Assembly (NCBI RefSeq): GCF_000502835.1
Contig: NZ_AYVL01000002.1
Location: 173,772-237,771, forward strand
Source of the DNA: Mesorhizobium sp. LSJC280B00
GTDB taxonomy: Bacteria; Pseudomonadota; Alphaproteobacteria; Rhizobiales; Rhizobiaceae
Reading direction: 5' to 3'
DNA: 64,000 nt
The stretch's first letter is position 1, and the number at the start of each line of letters is the position of its first letter. A program made the translations under genes and the position numbers. Of this stretch, positions 17,078 through 27,350 are shown one piece after another. The notes beneath the pieces are model-generated. The model was not told where the DNA came from and did not search any database. It saw nothing but the letters and a program-made list of their open reading frames with translations.

Positions 17078-18253
17078 ATGGGGGAGGGCGTGCGCATCCG
17101 GTTCGACAAGCTCGGCGTGGTCATCGCGGCGATATCAGCCTATGCGGCTTTTGCGGCACCATTCGCCACGTTCCGCGCCAATCGCATCGTACCCGGCGAG
17201 GCGCGCTCGATCCTCGAATCTTTGCCTGCGATGGTCGGTCCGCTGTTGATGGCGATTGTCGTCGCAGCGGCGCTCATTGCGCTGCTGAAAACGCCGCTTG
17301 TTCTGCGCCTCGCCGCCAGTGTGGTTGCGCTTGCAGCGCTGGCGCTGCTGATCGGCGTCGCCGGCAGTTTCCTGACACCTGCCGGCAACACCTTCGCCCG
17401 TATCTCGCCGGCTTCGGGCTTTTGGCTGCTTATCTTCGCCTTCACGCTTCTGCTCGCCGACGTGCTTACTAGGCTGAACCTGTCGCCTCAGGCACGGATC
17501 GGCGTGCTTGTTGCCGCCGCAGCGGCGATCGGGCTGCTGCTCGTCTCGGGAAGCTGGAATAGCCTGTCGATCCTCAAGGAATATTTCAATCGCGCCGATA
17601 GTTTTTGGGCGGAAGGCTCCAAGCACGTGACGCTGGCGCTGGGTTCGCTGGCGGCAGCGGTGATTATCGGCCTGCCGCTCGGCATCCTCTGCCACCGCGT
17701 CGAGAAATTGCGGGCCGGTGTGCTCAACGTGCTGAACATCATCCAGACCATTCCTTCGATTGCGCTGTTCGGCCTCTTGATTGCACCGCTCGGCTGGGTC
17801 GCTTCGCATGTGCCGGGAGCTGCCGCGCTCGGCATTCGCGGCATCGGCACGGCGCCGGCTTTCGTCGCTTTGTTCCTCTATTCACTGCTGCCGGTAGTGG
17901 CCAACACCGTGGTCGGCCTCGCCGGTGTGCCGCGTGCCGCCAACGACGCAGCGCGCGGCATGGGCATGACCGACCGCCAGCGGCTGTTCGGCGTCGAGTT
18001 TCCGCTGGCTTTCCCGGTGATCCTCACCGGCATCCGCATCGTGCTGGTGCAGAATATCGGCCTCGCCACGATTGCCGCGTTGATCGGCGGCGGCGGCTTT
18101 GGCGTGTTCGTATTCCAGGGGGTCGGCCAGACGGCGATGGACCTGGTGCTGCTCGGTGCTGTTCCCACGGTGGTGCTGGCCTTCGCCGCTGCCATCATCC
18201 TCGATGCAGTGATCGAAATGAGCGCCAGCAAGCGCAGGGTTGAAACGGCATGA
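17078..18253 (+). CDS. yehY: Osmoprotectant ABC transporter, long permease subunit
   Basis: A 391-residue permease. The first 170 residues form an extra set of four or five membrane helices with no ABC motif, as in YehY. The C-terminal half is a standard OpuBB-type permease containing the EAA-like loop NDAARGMGMTDRQRLFGVEFPLAFPVILTGIR. It follows the binding protein by 43 bases and overlaps the ATPase gene by four. The two permease genes of this operon probably form a heterodimer. Confidence 0.9.
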   Translation: MGEGVRIRFDKLGVVIAAISAYAAFAAPFATFRANRIVPGEARSILESLPAMVGPLLMAIVVAAALIALLKTPLVLRLAASVVALAALALLIGVAGSFLTPAGNTFARISPASGFWLLIFAFTLLLADVLTRLNLSPQARIGVLVAAAAAIGLLLVSGSWNSLSILKEYFNRADSFWAEGSKHVTLALGSLAAAVIIGLPLGILCHRVEKLRAGVLNVLNIIQTIPSIALFGLLIAPLGWVASHVPGAAALGIRGIGTAPAFVALFLYSLLPVVANTVVGLAGVPRAANDAARGMGMTDRQRLFGVEFPLAFPVILTGIRIVLVQNIGLATIAALIGGGGFGVFVFQGVGQTAMDLVLLGAVPTVVLAFAAAIILDAVIEMSASKRRVETA

Positions 18254-19188
18254 TCGAGATCGAAGGCATCACCAAGCGCTACGGCGAGACGACAGTCGTC
18301 GACGACGTGTCGATAGTAATCGAGCCGCGCAGCATCGCCGTCATCGTCGGCACCTCCGGCTCCGGCAAGACGACGCTGCTTCGCATGATCAACCGGCTGG
18401 TCGAGCCGACATCGGGCGTGATCAAGCTCGACGGCGTCGATAACCGCTCGGTCCCGGATTATGAGCTGCGTCGCAGCATCGGCTATGCCATCCAGGGCCA
18501 CGGCCTGTTTCCGCATCGCACGGTGGCGCAGAACATCGCCACTGTGCCGGTATTGCTCGGCTGGGGCGCCAACCGCATCAAGGCCCGCGTCGACGAGCTG
18601 ATGACGCTATACCAGCTCGACCCGCAAGCCTACGGGCCACGCTATCCGCATGAGCTTTCCGGCGGTCAGCAGCAGCGCGTCGGCGTCGCCCGGGCGCTTG
18701 CCGCGGAACCCAACGTGCTGTTGATGGATGAGCCGTTCGGTGCGCTCGATCCGATCATCCGCAACAAGGCGCAGGAGGATCTGCTGGCGATCCAGAAACG
18801 CTTCGGCACCACCATCATCCTAGTCACCCATGACATGGAAGAGGCCGTTCACATGGGCGACAAGATCGCGGTGATGGATGGCGGCAAAGTAGTGCAATAT
18901 GCCGCGCCGGCCGAGATACTGGCGAAACCGGCCAGCGCGTTTGTCGAGACCCTGGTTGGCGCCAGCGAAAAACCGTTCCGGCTGTTGTCGCTTGGCCGGG
19001 TGCGCGACGCGGTGGAAAAAGGCACGGCCGAAGGCGAGGCGATCCCCGGTGACGCCAGCCAACGCGACGCGTTGGCCGAACTCCTGTGGTCGGGCCGCCC
19101 GGCACTTCCGGTGAAAGATTCTGACGGCAAATCGCTTGGCCGCGTCACTGTGGACGGGCTGGTTAAGCGCGCGGCGAGGCCGGCATGA
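18250..19188 (+). CDS. yehX: Osmoprotectant ABC transporter, ATP-binding subunit
   Basis: A 312-residue ATPase with Walker A GTSGSGKTT near residue 36, Q-loop YAIQGHGLFPH, signature LSGGQQQRVGVARAL and Walker B VLLMDEPFGALD, and an H-loop in LVTHDMEEA. About 80 residues after the ATPase core resemble a single degenerate CBS-type regulatory region, as in OpuA-like transporters, though I cannot confirm the fold. It overlaps both neighbours by four bases. Confidence 0.95.
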   Translation: MIEIEGITKRYGETTVVDDVSIVIEPRSIAVIVGTSGSGKTTLLRMINRLVEPTSGVIKLDGVDNRSVPDYELRRSIGYAIQGHGLFPHRTVAQNIATVPVLLGWGANRIKARVDELMTLYQLDPQAYGPRYPHELSGGQQQRVGVARALAAEPNVLLMDEPFGALDPIIRNKAQEDLLAIQKRFGTTIILVTHDMEEAVHMGDKIAVMDGGKVVQYAAPAEILAKPASAFVETLVGASEKPFRLLSLGRVRDAVEKGTAEGEAIPGDASQRDALAELLWSGRPALPVKDSDGKSLGRVTVDGLVKRAARPA

Positions 19189-19934
19189 AAGCCTGGCTTC
19201 CGTCGCTGCTCAGGCTGGCCTTGGTGGTAGTGCTTATTGCCTTCGTCACCAATCCCGGCTGGTTCGAACCGCTGCTGAAGCCGCTGACAGAGAACAACGC
19301 GCCGGTAATCTACAATCAGGGCAGCCTTTTGACGTTGACGCTGCTGCATCTGCGGACCGTGCTGATCGCGACGGTTGCCGCGACGATTGTTGCGGTCGCG
19401 CTCGCCATTCTGGTCACCAGGCCAGCCGGCGCCGAATTCCTGCCGCTGTCGCGCAGCCTGGTCAATATCGGCCAAACCTTTCCGCCGGTGGCGGTGCTGG
19501 CGCTTGCCGTGCCGGCCGTCGGCTTCGGCGAAAAGCCGACGCTGATTGCGCTGTTTCTCTACGGGCTGCTGCCGATCTTCGAGAATGCGCTGACCGGCCT
19601 GACGACGCTGCCGGCCAACGTCGTCGATGCGGCGCGTGGCGTCGGCATGACCGGCTGGCAAAGACTGGTCAAGGTCGAGCTGCCGCTCAGCGCGCCGATC
19701 ATTCTCGGCGGTATCCGGCTGTCGGTGGTGATCAGCCTCGCCACCGCGACCATCGGCTCGACGGTAGCGGCGAGGACACTGGGCGAGGTGATCATCGCAG
19801 GCCTGCTGTCGAACAACCTCGCCTTCATCCTGCAGGGTGGCCTGATCGTCGCCGCCCTTGCCGTGCTGATCTATGACGGGCTGTCGGCGGTCGAGCGCTA
19901 TACCGCCTGGCGCATGGGACGCGAGCCCGAGTAG
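19185..19934 (+). CDS. yehW: Osmoprotectant ABC transporter, short permease subunit
   Basis: A 249-residue permease with six predicted membrane helices and the EAA loop VDAARGVGMTGWQRLVKVELPLSAPIILGGIR, contacting the ATPase. It is the partner of the long permease and corresponds to E. coli YehW (243 residues). It overlaps the ATPase gene by four bases and ends the operon. Confidence 0.93.
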   Translation: MKAWLPSLLRLALVVVLIAFVTNPGWFEPLLKPLTENNAPVIYNQGSLLTLTLLHLRTVLIATVAATIVAVALAILVTRPAGAEFLPLSRSLVNIGQTFPPVAVLALAVPAVGFGEKPTLIALFLYGLLPIFENALTGLTTLPANVVDAARGVGMTGWQRLVKVELPLSAPIILGGIRLSVVISLATATIGSTVAARTLGEVIIAGLLSNNLAFILQGGLIVAALAVLIYDGLSAVERYTAWRMGREPE

Positions 19935-19961
19935 CGTCTCGGGGCGAAGTTCGCTCTTTTT

Positions 19962-20195
19962 TCAGTGGCCGGTCGACCGCGTCGGATGATCGAGCGTCAG
20001 TTCCAGCGTTGTGCCCGTCTCGCCGGTGATCCAGCGGCGGCGGATGATGGCGAAATCGTGCTGTGTGTCGGCTCTAACCACAGAGACCAAGTCGCCCACC
20101 GCGCAATCACTGTCGAGATCGAGGGCTTCGACAGTCTCGGCAATGTCTTGCTTGCCGGCATAATGTCTCGCAATGGCTGTGAGCACGATGATCAC
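19962..20195 (-). CDS. Small hypothetical protein
   Basis: A 77-residue frame read from GTG, divergent from the DUF2165 gene and convergent with the transporter operon. The sequence AIARHYAGKQDIAETVEALDL, then DCAVGDLVSVVRAD and FAIIRRRWIT, has balanced composition and looks like a folded small protein rather than a shadow. A frame extending further upstream is open but of unlikely composition. The start is uncertain because only a weak gggtggg precedes the GTG. No family was recognised. Confidence 0.5.
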   Translation of the reverse strand: MIIVLTAIARHYAGKQDIAETVEALDLDSDCAVGDLVSVVRADTQHDFAIIRRRWITGETGTTLELTLDHPTRSTGH

Positions 20196-20274
20196 TGGCC
20201 CACCCGTTGCGCGATCTTCGGGACTCGGCGATTGATGAGTGCGATGCCCCGATCTTTCAGCAGGAGTTCTTGCC

Positions 20275-20775
20275 ATGACCGCGCGTTTCTCCAAGATCGT
20301 CATGTGTTTGTGTCTGGCGGCTTTCGCCTTCCTCGTCGCCTTCGGCAACATCACCGATTACGGCTCAAACTTCGCCTTTGTCCAGCATGTGCTGAGCATG
20401 GACACGACCTTTCCCGGCAATGCACTGATGTACCGCTCGATCACCAACCCGTCGCTGTGGACGGCTGGCTACTGGCTGATCATCATTGGCGAGGCGCTGA
20501 CCTGCCTGCTTTACCTAATCGCCGCCTGGCAACTCTGGCAGGCGCGCAAAGCCAGCGGAGAGGCATTCAACGATGCCAAGAAGTTCGTCATCATAGCCGC
20601 CACCATGGGTTTCCTTGTTTGGTATTTCGGCTTCATGGTCGTTGGCGGCGAGTGGTTCGCCATGTGGCAGTCTTCGATTTGGAATGGTCAGGAGGCGGCG
20701 TTCAAATTCTACATGACCATGCTGGTGGTGCTGGTCTTCGTCGTCCAGCCGGACGGCGACCCGCGTAAAGCCTGA
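20275..20775 (+). CDS. DUF2165 family membrane protein
   Basis: A 166-residue protein with four hydrophobic helices. The DUF2165 hallmarks are present: LVAFGNITDYGSNFAFVQHVLSMDTTFPGN after the first helix, and WFAMWQSSIWNGQEAAFKF before the last. The start ATG is preceded by CAGGAG. The family is widespread in proteobacteria and has no known function. It stands alone between the transporter operon and hppA. Confidence 0.88.
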   Translation: MTARFSKIVMCLCLAAFAFLVAFGNITDYGSNFAFVQHVLSMDTTFPGNALMYRSITNPSLWTAGYWLIIIGEALTCLLYLIAAWQLWQARKASGEAFNDAKKFVIIAATMGFLVWYFGFMVVGGEWFAMWQSSIWNGQEAAFKFYMTMLVVLVFVVQPDGDPRKA

Positions 20776-20901
20776 CCGCCGTTCGCCGATTTCAACCGAT
20801 CTAACCGGATGGCAGTGTCGACAGGCGCACACTGCCGTCCAGCCTTTTGGACGAAACCCGGGATCTTTTGGGCGAAAGCCGGACAGGAACGGAACAATAT
20901 C

Positions 20902-20930
20902 TTGACGTTCCGAGCCCTGTTTCGCATAAG
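20902..20930 (+). promoter_or_regulatory. Candidate sigma-70-type promoter of hppA
   Basis: A -35 box TTGACG and a -10-like CATAAG are spaced by 17 bases, about 100 bases before the hppA start. The match to the -10 consensus is only four of six. No other element was recognised in the 254 bases between the DUF2165 gene and hppA. Confidence 0.35.
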
Positions 20931-21029
20931 CCGCTGCGAAGGGACGGATTCCGGTTGCGGAAAATTCGTCCCTGTCTCAACGGCCCGGGGAGGGGTTCTT
21001 TTGGGCCACCAATCGAGGAAAATTCGGCA

Positions 21030-23171
21030 ATGACCATACTTTCAGCTGTCATCGCCTGCGGTCTGCTTTCAGTCCTTTACGCCATCTGGGCGACACGTTC
21101 GGTCCTCGCGGCCGATCAGGGCAATGCACGCATGCAGGAAATTTCCGCGGCCATCCGCGAAGGCGCGCAGGCCTATCTGGCGCGCCAGTACACCACTATC
21201 GCCATCGTCGGCGTCGTGGTCCTGCTGCTCGCCTGGTGGCTGCTTTCGATCACCGCCGCCATCGGCTTCCTGATCGGCGCCGTTCTATCGGGCGCCGCTG
21301 GCTTCATCGGTATGCACGTCTCGGTGCGCGCCAATGTGCGCACCGCGCAGGCGGCTTCCAACAGCCTCGCTGCCGGCCTCGAGATCGCCTTCAAGTCGGG
21401 CGCCATCACTGGCATGCTGGTTGCTGGCCTGGCCCTGCTCGGCGTCTCGATCTACTACCTGATCCTGACCCAGTTCATGGGTCTGCAGCCCGACGATCGC
21501 GTCGTCATCGACTCGCTTGTTTCGCTCGGCTTCGGCGCCTCGCTGATCTCGATCTTCGCCCGTCTCGGCGGCGGCATCTTCACCAAGGGCGCCGACGTCG
21601 GCGGCGATCTCGTCGGCAAGGTTGAAGCCGGCATTCCCGAAGACGATCCACGCAATCCGGCCACCATCGCCGACAATGTCGGCGACAATGTCGGCGATTG
21701 CGCCGGCATGGCCGCCGACCTGTTCGAGACCTATGCGGTGACCGTGGTCGCCACCATGGTCCTCGCCGCCATCTTCTTCGGTGGCACCGCCGTGCTCGGC
21801 GCGGCCATGCTCTATCCGCTGGCCATCTGCGGCGCCTGCATCCTCACCTCGATCGTCGGCACCTTCTTCGTCAAGCTCGGTTCCAGCGGCTCGATCATGG
21901 GCGCGCTCTACAAGGGCCTTATCGTCACCGGCTTGCTGTCGATTGTCGGCCTTGCCGTCGCCACTTCGGCATGCATCGGCTGGGGTGAGATCGGTACTGT
22001 CGCCGGCATGGCCATCACCGGCACGAACCTGTTCATCTGCGGCCTGGTCGGCCTTGTGGTGACCGGCCTCATCGTGGTGATCACCGAATACTATACCGGC
22101 ACCAGCAAGCGTCCGGTGAACTCCATCGCCCAGGCCTCGGTCACCGGTCACGGCACCAACGTCATCCAGGGCCTCGCGGTCTCGCTGGAAGCGACGGCGT
22201 TGCCGGCGATCGTCATCGTCGGCGGCATCATCTCGACATACCAGCTCGCCGGTCTCTATGGCACGGCGATCGCGGTGACGACGATGCTTGGCCTCGCCGG
22301 CATGATCGTCGCGCTCGATGCCTTCGGCCCGGTCACCGACAATGCCGGCGGCATTGCCGAAATGGCCGGCCTGCCCAAGGAAGTGCGCCAGTCAACCGAC
22401 GCGCTTGACGCTGTCGGCAACACCACCAAGGCGGTAACCAAGGGCTACGCCATCGGCTCGGCCGGCCTCGGCGCGCTGGTGCTGTTCGCGGCCTACTCTA
22501 ACGACCTGAAGTTCTTTGCCGCCAATGGCGACAAATACCCGTACTTCCAGGGCATGGGCGACGTCTCCTTCGACCTCTCCAATCCTTACGTCGTCGCCGG
22601 CCTGATCTTCGGTGGCCTGATCCCGTATCTGTTCGGCGGCATCGCCATGACCGCCGTCGGCCGCGCCGCGGGTGCTATCGTCCAGGAGGTGCGCAAGCAG
22701 TTCCGCGAGGATCCGGGCATCATGGCCGGCACCTCGAAGCCGAACTATGCGCGCGCCGTCGACCTTCTGACCAAGGCAGCGATCCGGGAGATGATCGTTC
22801 CATCATTGCTGCCGGTGCTGGCGCCGCTGGTGGTTTATTTCGGCGTCCTCCTGATCTCCGGTTCGAAGGCATCCGCCTTTGCCGCGCTCGGCGCCTCGCT
22901 GCTCGGCGTCATCGTCAACGGCCTGTTCGTTGCCATCTCGATGACCTCCGGCGGCGGCGCCTGGGACAACGCCAAGAAGTCGTTCGAAGACGGTTTCGTC
23001 GACAAGGACGGCCTCAAGCACCTCAAGGGCTCCGAAGCGCACAAGGCTTCGGTGACCGGCGACACGGTCGGCGATCCCTACAAGGATACTGCCGGCCCAG
23101 CGGTCAACCCGGCGATCAAGATCACCAACATCGTCGCGCTGCTGTTGCTGGCCGTTCTCGCGCACGGCTAA
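21030..23171 (+). CDS. hppA: K+-independent, proton-translocating membrane pyrophosphatase
   Basis: A 713-residue pump of about 16 helices that couples pyrophosphate hydrolysis to proton export. The catalytic loop [47 protein letters not shown] is complete (cited here as [19 protein letters not shown] plus [12 protein letters not shown]). The K+-dependence site reads [10 protein letters not shown] with Lys in place of Ala, which marks the K+-independent H+-PPase class. The start is placed at the ATG of MTILSAV; the frame is open further upstream but that extension is not membrane-like. A strong bidirectional terminator follows the stop. Confidence 0.96.
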   Translation: MTILSAVIACGLLSVLYAIWATRSVLAADQGNARMQEISAAIREGAQAYLARQYTTIAIVGVVVLLLAWWLLSITAAIGFLIGAVLSGAAGFIGMHVSVRANVRTAQAASNSLAAGLEIAFKSGAITGMLVAGLALLGVSIYYLILTQFMGLQPDDRVVIDSLVSLGFGASLISIFARLGGGIFTKGADVGGDLVGKVEAGIPEDDPRNPATIADNVGDNVGDCAGMAADLFETYAVTVVATMVLAAIFFGGTAVLGAAMLYPLAICGACILTSIVGTFFVKLGSSGSIMGALYKGLIVTGLLSIVGLAVATSACIGWGEIGTVAGMAITGTNLFICGLVGLVVTGLIVVITEYYTGTSKRPVNSIAQASVTGHGTNVIQGLAVSLEATALPAIVIVGGIISTYQLAGLYGTAIAVTTMLGLAGMIVALDAFGPVTDNAGGIAEMAGLPKEVRQSTDALDAVGNTTKAVTKGYAIGSAGLGALVLFAAYSNDLKFFAANGDKYPYFQGMGDVSFDLSNPYVVAGLIFGGLIPYLFGGIAMTAVGRAAGAIVQEVRKQFREDPGIMAGTSKPNYARAVDLLTKAAIREMIVPSLLPVLAPLVVYFGVLLISGSKASAFAALGASLLGVIVNGLFVAISMTSGGGAWDNAKKSFEDGFVDKDGLKHLKGSEAHKASVTGDTVGDPYKDTAGPAVNPAIKITNIVALLLLAVLAHG

Positions 23172-23194
23172 GCTCGGTCGCTATGGCCTTAAGA

Positions 23195-23226
23195 CAAAAA
23201 CCCGCGGGATCGCTCCCGCGGGTTTT
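23195..23226. terminator. Bidirectional rho-independent terminator
   Basis: A perfect 14-bp inverted repeat aaaaacccgcggga / tcccgcgggttttt with a 4-base loop. The T-runs on both strands let it serve hppA (plus) and bamE (minus), whose genes converge here. Confidence 0.9.
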
Positions 23227-23295
23227 TCATTGCCTGAGATATGCCGCTTACAGGGAAGCGAAAGGAACGGAAGGAAGCCGACACCCTCGGGTGGA

Positions 23296-23829
23296 TCAGG
23301 TGCCGCCGAGCGTGCTGCCGCCGCTGGCGCCGGGAACACCAGGCGCCAGCTTGCTGGCGCCACTGATGATCTGGCTGAGGAAGTTCTGGTCCTTGCCGCC
23401 GGTCGGCGTGGTGCGCGAGATGAAGTCGAACACCTTGCCGTCCTTCAAGCCGTAATTGGCGATCTGGGTGACGCGCCCGTCATCGCCAAAATAGACCGCC
23501 AGCACATGTTGGTCGACCAGCCGCGGCTTGTCGAAGGCGACATAGCGCTTGCGCGTCTGAGAAATGTAATAAAAGGCCTCGTTATCGAAGGTCGCCTTCG
23601 TCGAGGGAGTGCCGAGCGCCAGCAGCACCTGTTCGCGGCTTGAGCCGACCGGCACCAGGTCGATCGCCTGCTGGTCGATGACGTAGCCTTGCGTCAGCGT
23701 CTCGCTCGGATTGAGATCGCCGATCATCTTGGACGAATTGCAGGCGGAAAGCGCCGCAGCGATCACCAGCAGCGAAACCGCACCGCCGGGCCTGGGCAGG
23801 AAAGTCGACTTGAATTTCAGCGCGCGCAA
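23296..23829 (-). CDS. bamE: Outer membrane assembly lipoprotein BamE
   Basis: A 177-residue lipoprotein of the BamE/SmpA/OmlA family, part of the beta-barrel assembly complex. The lipobox LSAC puts the lipidated Cys at residue 30. The BamE fold is seen in IDLVPVGSSREQVLLALGTPS and FYYISQTRKRYVAF, followed by VLAVYFGDDGRVTQIANYG. A Gly/Ser-rich tail of about 25 residues ends the protein. It diverges from the next gene. Confidence 0.93.
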   Translation of the reverse strand: MRALKFKSTFLPRPGGAVSLLVIAAALSACNSSKMIGDLNPSETLTQGYVIDQQAIDLVPVGSSREQVLLALGTPSTKATFDNEAFYYISQTRKRYVAFDKPRLVDQHVLAVYFGDDGRVTQIANYGLKDGKVFDFISRTTPTGGKDQNFLSQIISGASKLAPGVPGASGGSTLGGT

Positions 23830-23943
23830 CTACAACTCCATAAGCTGGCCGCAACTTGCGCTGGGCCGCAAAACCGGTAAACCAGCTTGCTTGCCGATGC
23901 AACAAGGCCACTTCAACAAACGGTCCCGGGAGACCACCCTCAA

Positions 23944-24483
23944 ATGTTCCAGCGCCTCTTTGGCCGCGAACGACATGCCAACCGCGCCATCACCGAGGCG
24001 CTTTACGCACAAATCGTGGCGGCGGCGCGGCAAACGGTGTTTTATTCCGCCTGGAACGTCCCGGACACGCCGCTCGGCCGCTTCGAGATGCTGTCGTTGC
24101 ACATGTTCCTGTTCCAGCACCGGTTGCGCGGCGAGGGCGGTGCTGCGGCAGAGGTTGCGCAGGTGCTGATCGATGAGTTCTTCATGGATGTCGAACATTC
24201 GTTGCGTGAATTGGGCATTGGCGACGTCGGCGTGCCGAAGCGAATGCGGAAACTGGCGAAGATGTTCTATGGCCGTACCGCCGCCTATGATGATGCGCTG
24301 CAACGAAATGACCATGATGCACTCGCCGCCGCCCTTGCCCGCAATGTCAGGCCGGATGCCGGCGCCTGGCCGCAAGCGTCGCAACTGGCACTCTATGCCG
24401 CCGATGCATCAAGGCAACTCGCGGAACAGCCGACCGAATCGATCGTTTCCGGAACGGTGGCATTTCCCGTGGCCAACGCTTGA
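23944..24483 (+). CDS. Ubiquinol-cytochrome c chaperone family protein
   Basis: A 179-residue protein beginning MFQRLFGRERHANRA, with FYSAWNVPDTPLGRFEMLSLHMFLFQHRL, the signature of the CBP3/UQCC1 chaperone family that assists assembly of the cytochrome bc1 complex. The ATG is chosen because the family starts here; an in-frame upstream start would add 19 residues. It is followed 40 bases later by the YceD-like gene. Confidence 0.9.
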   Translation: MFQRLFGRERHANRAITEALYAQIVAAARQTVFYSAWNVPDTPLGRFEMLSLHMFLFQHRLRGEGGAAAEVAQVLIDEFFMDVEHSLRELGIGDVGVPKRMRKLAKMFYGRTAAYDDALQRNDHDALAAALARNVRPDAGAWPQASQLALYAADASRQLAEQPTESIVSGTVAFPVANA

Positions 24484-24523
24484 GCGACGGCAGGCCGATG
24501 AAGGTGGCGAAGTGGAGGCGAAG

Positions 24524-25072
24524 ATGAAACACCCTGATACCCACAGCCCGGTGTCATTCCTGGCAAGTGTCGCCCGGCTGCCGCAAAAGGGGCTGCCGGT
24601 GGTGATCGATGCCGACGCTGGGCAGCGCGCCCTGCTGGCCGTCGAGCACGAGCTGCTTTCGGTCGAGAACTATCGCGCCGAACTCCTGGTCGAGCCCTGG
24701 AAGCGCAACGGCGTGAAAGTCAGCGGCCATGTCGAGGCCGATATAACGCAGGCATGCATCGTCACCCTCGACCCGGTCGAGGCGCATATCGATGAGCCGG
24801 TCGAAGCGCTGTTCCTGCCGGAGCAATCCAAGCTCGGGCGGCAAGGTTTCGACGGGGGCGGTGAGATCCTGCTCGACGCCGAAGGACCGGACAGCCCGGA
24901 AACCTTTTCCGGCGATGCGATCGACGTCGGGGCGCTTGCCGAGCAGTTCTTTGGCTTGGCGATCGATCCATATCCGCGCAAGCCGGGTGTATCGCTGGAG
25001 GCCGCCGGCGATGCCGAGCCTGTGGAGAATGAATTCCAGCAAAAGCTCAGATCACTGTTGGGAAAATCCTGA
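24524..25072 (+). CDS. DUF177 (YceD-like) protein
   Basis: A 182-residue soluble protein of the YceD/DUF177 family, with an acidic C-terminal region (DAIDVGALAEQFFGLAIDPYPRKPG). The ATG is preceded by GGAGG at good spacing. The family is linked to 23S rRNA metabolism in other bacteria. It usually precedes rpmF and plsX; here rpmF is absent and plsX follows directly, as in many alphaproteobacteria. Confidence 0.88.
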   Translation: MKHPDTHSPVSFLASVARLPQKGLPVVIDADAGQRALLAVEHELLSVENYRAELLVEPWKRNGVKVSGHVEADITQACIVTLDPVEAHIDEPVEALFLPEQSKLGRQGFDGGGEILLDAEGPDSPETFSGDAIDVGALAEQFFGLAIDPYPRKPGVSLEAAGDAEPVENEFQQKLRSLLGKS

Positions 25073-25195
25073 TAGCTGACCCAATTTGAGAAAAGTTGGT
25101 TGTGCGGCAGCCCAAAACCGTTATTTTCGCCGAACCTTCGCGAGCCCCGCACCTTGGCAAGCCCGCTGGCCAAGCAACCGTGAGATGAACACCGC

Positions 25196-26266
25196 GTGAT
25201 CAGGATTTCCATCGATGCCATGGGCGGCGATCACGGGCCAAGCGTGGTCATCCCGGCGCTCATGACTGTCGCCACCCGCCGTCCGGATATACGCTTCGTC
25301 ATTTATGGGCGCGAAGAAGTGGTACGGCCCGAACTCGCCAAATTCCCCAAGCTGGCGGAAGCGAGCGAGTTCATCCACTGCGAGATCGCAGTTCGGATGG
25401 ACGACAAGCCGAGCCAGGCGCTGCGCCATGGCCGCTGGAAGTCATCGATGTGGAAGGCCGTCGAGGCGGTCAAGGCAGGCACTGCCGACGCCTGCATCTC
25501 GGCCGGCAATACCGGCGCGCTGATGGCAATGTCCAGATTCTGCCTTCGCACCATGGCGACCATCGATCGCCCGGCAATCGCGGCGCTCTGGCCGACATTG
25601 CGCGGCGAGAGCGTGGTGCTGGACGTCGGCGCCACCATTGGCGCGGATGCGCATCAACTGGTTGATTTTGCCATTCTGGGCACCGGCATGGCGCGCTCGG
25701 TTTTCGGCATCGAACGGCCGAGCGTCGGCCTGCTCAATGTCGGCGTCGAGGAGATCAAGGGCCAGGAAGAGGTCAAGGAGGCGGGTCGTATGTTGCGCGA
25801 GGCCAACATGGCCTCGATGAACTACCATGGCTTTGTCGAGGGTGACGACATCGGCAAGGGCAGTGTCGACGTCGTCGTTACCGAAGGATTTGCCGGCAAC
25901 ATCGCGCTGAAGACGGCGGAAGGCACCGTCAGGCAGATCGCCGGCTATCTGCGCGCGGCGATGAACCGGACGCTGATGGCCAGGATCGGCTATATCTTCG
26001 CCAAGACCGCCTTCGATCGCCTGCGCGAGAAGATGGATGTCGGCCGCTCCAATGGCGGCGTCTTCCTTGGATTGAACGGCATCGTGGTGAAAAGCCATGG
26101 CGGGGCTGATTCGGATGGCTTCGCGGCGGCGATCGAGCTTGGCTACGACATGGTGCGCAACAATCTGCTTGACCGCATCGAAGCCGATCTCGACCTGTTC
26201 CATGCCCGCAATCCGAATGCCCAGACAATCCGGAAATCCGACGTCGTCATCGACGCAAAGGAATAG
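25196..26266 (+). CDS. plsX: Phosphate acyltransferase PlsX
   Basis: PlsX converts acyl-ACP to acyl-phosphate for phospholipid synthesis. The N-terminus reads [15 protein letters not shown], the invariant family signature, with [11 protein letters not shown] and [12 protein letters not shown] further on. It starts with GTG and has 356 residues, a standard length. fabH follows after 9 bases, making a fatty acid/phospholipid operon. Confidence 0.96.
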   Translation: MIRISIDAMGGDHGPSVVIPALMTVATRRPDIRFVIYGREEVVRPELAKFPKLAEASEFIHCEIAVRMDDKPSQALRHGRWKSSMWKAVEAVKAGTADACISAGNTGALMAMSRFCLRTMATIDRPAIAALWPTLRGESVVLDVGATIGADAHQLVDFAILGTGMARSVFGIERPSVGLLNVGVEEIKGQEEVKEAGRMLREANMASMNYHGFVEGDDIGKGSVDVVVTEGFAGNIALKTAEGTVRQIAGYLRAAMNRTLMARIGYIFAKTAFDRLREKMDVGRSNGGVFLGLNGIVVKSHGGADSDGFAAAIELGYDMVRNNLLDRIEADLDLFHARNPNAQTIRKSDVVIDAKE

Positions 26267-26275
26267 GAAAGAGCA

Positions 26276-27247
26276 TTGATCAGATCAGTCGTGCGCGGCA
26301 CGGGCGCCGCGCTGCCCCGCCGCATTATGAAGAATGCCGATTTCGAAGGCATGGTCGAGACGTCGGACGAGTGGATCGTCCAGCGCACCGGCATTCGCCA
26401 GCGCCACATTGCGGCCGACGACGAGACGACGGCCTCGCTGGGCGAGGCGGCAGCGCGCGCAGCCCTCGACAGCGCCGGCTTGACGGCTGACGACATCGAC
26501 CTGATCGTGCTGGCGACCTCGACGCCCAACAACACCTTTCCCGCGACCGCGGTCGAGATCCAGAACCGGCTCGGCATGCACCACGGTTTTGCCTTCGACC
26601 TGCAGGCGGTCTGCTCCGGCTTCGTCTATGCAGTGACGACCGCCGACCTCTATATCCGCGGCGGCTTGGCCAGACGGGTACTGGTGATCGGCTCGGAAAC
26701 ATTTTCGCGTATCCTCGACTGGAACGACCGCTCGACCTGCGTTTTGTTCGGCGACGGCGCCGGCGCGATGGTGCTGGAAGCAGGCACGGGGGCAGGCGGC
26801 ATCGCCGACCGAGGCGTTCTGGCGGCCAGCCTGCGCTCCGACGGCATCCACAAGGACAAGCTTTTCGTCGACGGTGGGCCGTCGACCACCGGAACCGTCG
26901 GGCACCTCAGGATGGAAGGCCGCGAAGTGTTCAAGCATGCGGTCGGCATGATCACCGACGTCATCGAGGCGACGTTCGCACAGGCCGGCATCGGCGCCGC
27001 CGATCTCGACTGGTTCGTGCCGCATCAAGCCAATAAACGAATTATTGACGCTTCGGCCAAAAAGCTCGGGATAGAGGAGCGGAAGGTGGTGGTGACCGTC
27101 GATTTGCACGGTAATACCTCGGCGGCTTCCGTGCCGCTGGCACTGTCCGCAGCCGTCGCCGACGGTCGCATCAAAAAGGGTGACCTGGTACTGCTCGAGG
27201 CGATGGGCGGCGGCTTCACCTGGGGTGCCGTCCTGCTCCGCTGGTAA
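26276..27247 (+). CDS. fabH: 3-oxoacyl-ACP synthase III
   Basis: FabH starts fatty acid synthesis by condensing acetyl-CoA with malonyl-ACP. The catalytic triad is visible: Cys113 in [11 protein letters not shown], His in [13 protein letters not shown] and Asn in [15 protein letters not shown]. It uses the rare TTG start, with AGGAAAG upstream; no better start exists and the family begins at this point. Length of 323 residues is normal. Confidence 0.96.
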   Translation: MIRSVVRGTGAALPRRIMKNADFEGMVETSDEWIVQRTGIRQRHIAADDETTASLGEAAARAALDSAGLTADDIDLIVLATSTPNNTFPATAVEIQNRLGMHHGFAFDLQAVCSGFVYAVTTADLYIRGGLARRVLVIGSETFSRILDWNDRSTCVLFGDGAGAMVLEAGTGAGGIADRGVLAASLRSDGIHKDKLFVDGGPSTTGTVGHLRMEGREVFKHAVGMITDVIEATFAQAGIGAADLDWFVPHQANKRIIDASAKKLGIEERKVVVTVDLHGNTSAASVPLALSAAVADGRIKKGDLVLLEAMGGGFTWGAVLLRW

Positions 27248-27350
27248 GTGCCGAACTATCGGGTTCGGGTCCTTGACCTTGACGGATCAATTACTTAGGT
27301 TCTGCCGTTGCTTGTATGATTTATGTTTTTGAGCTGATGGGACGGTTCGT

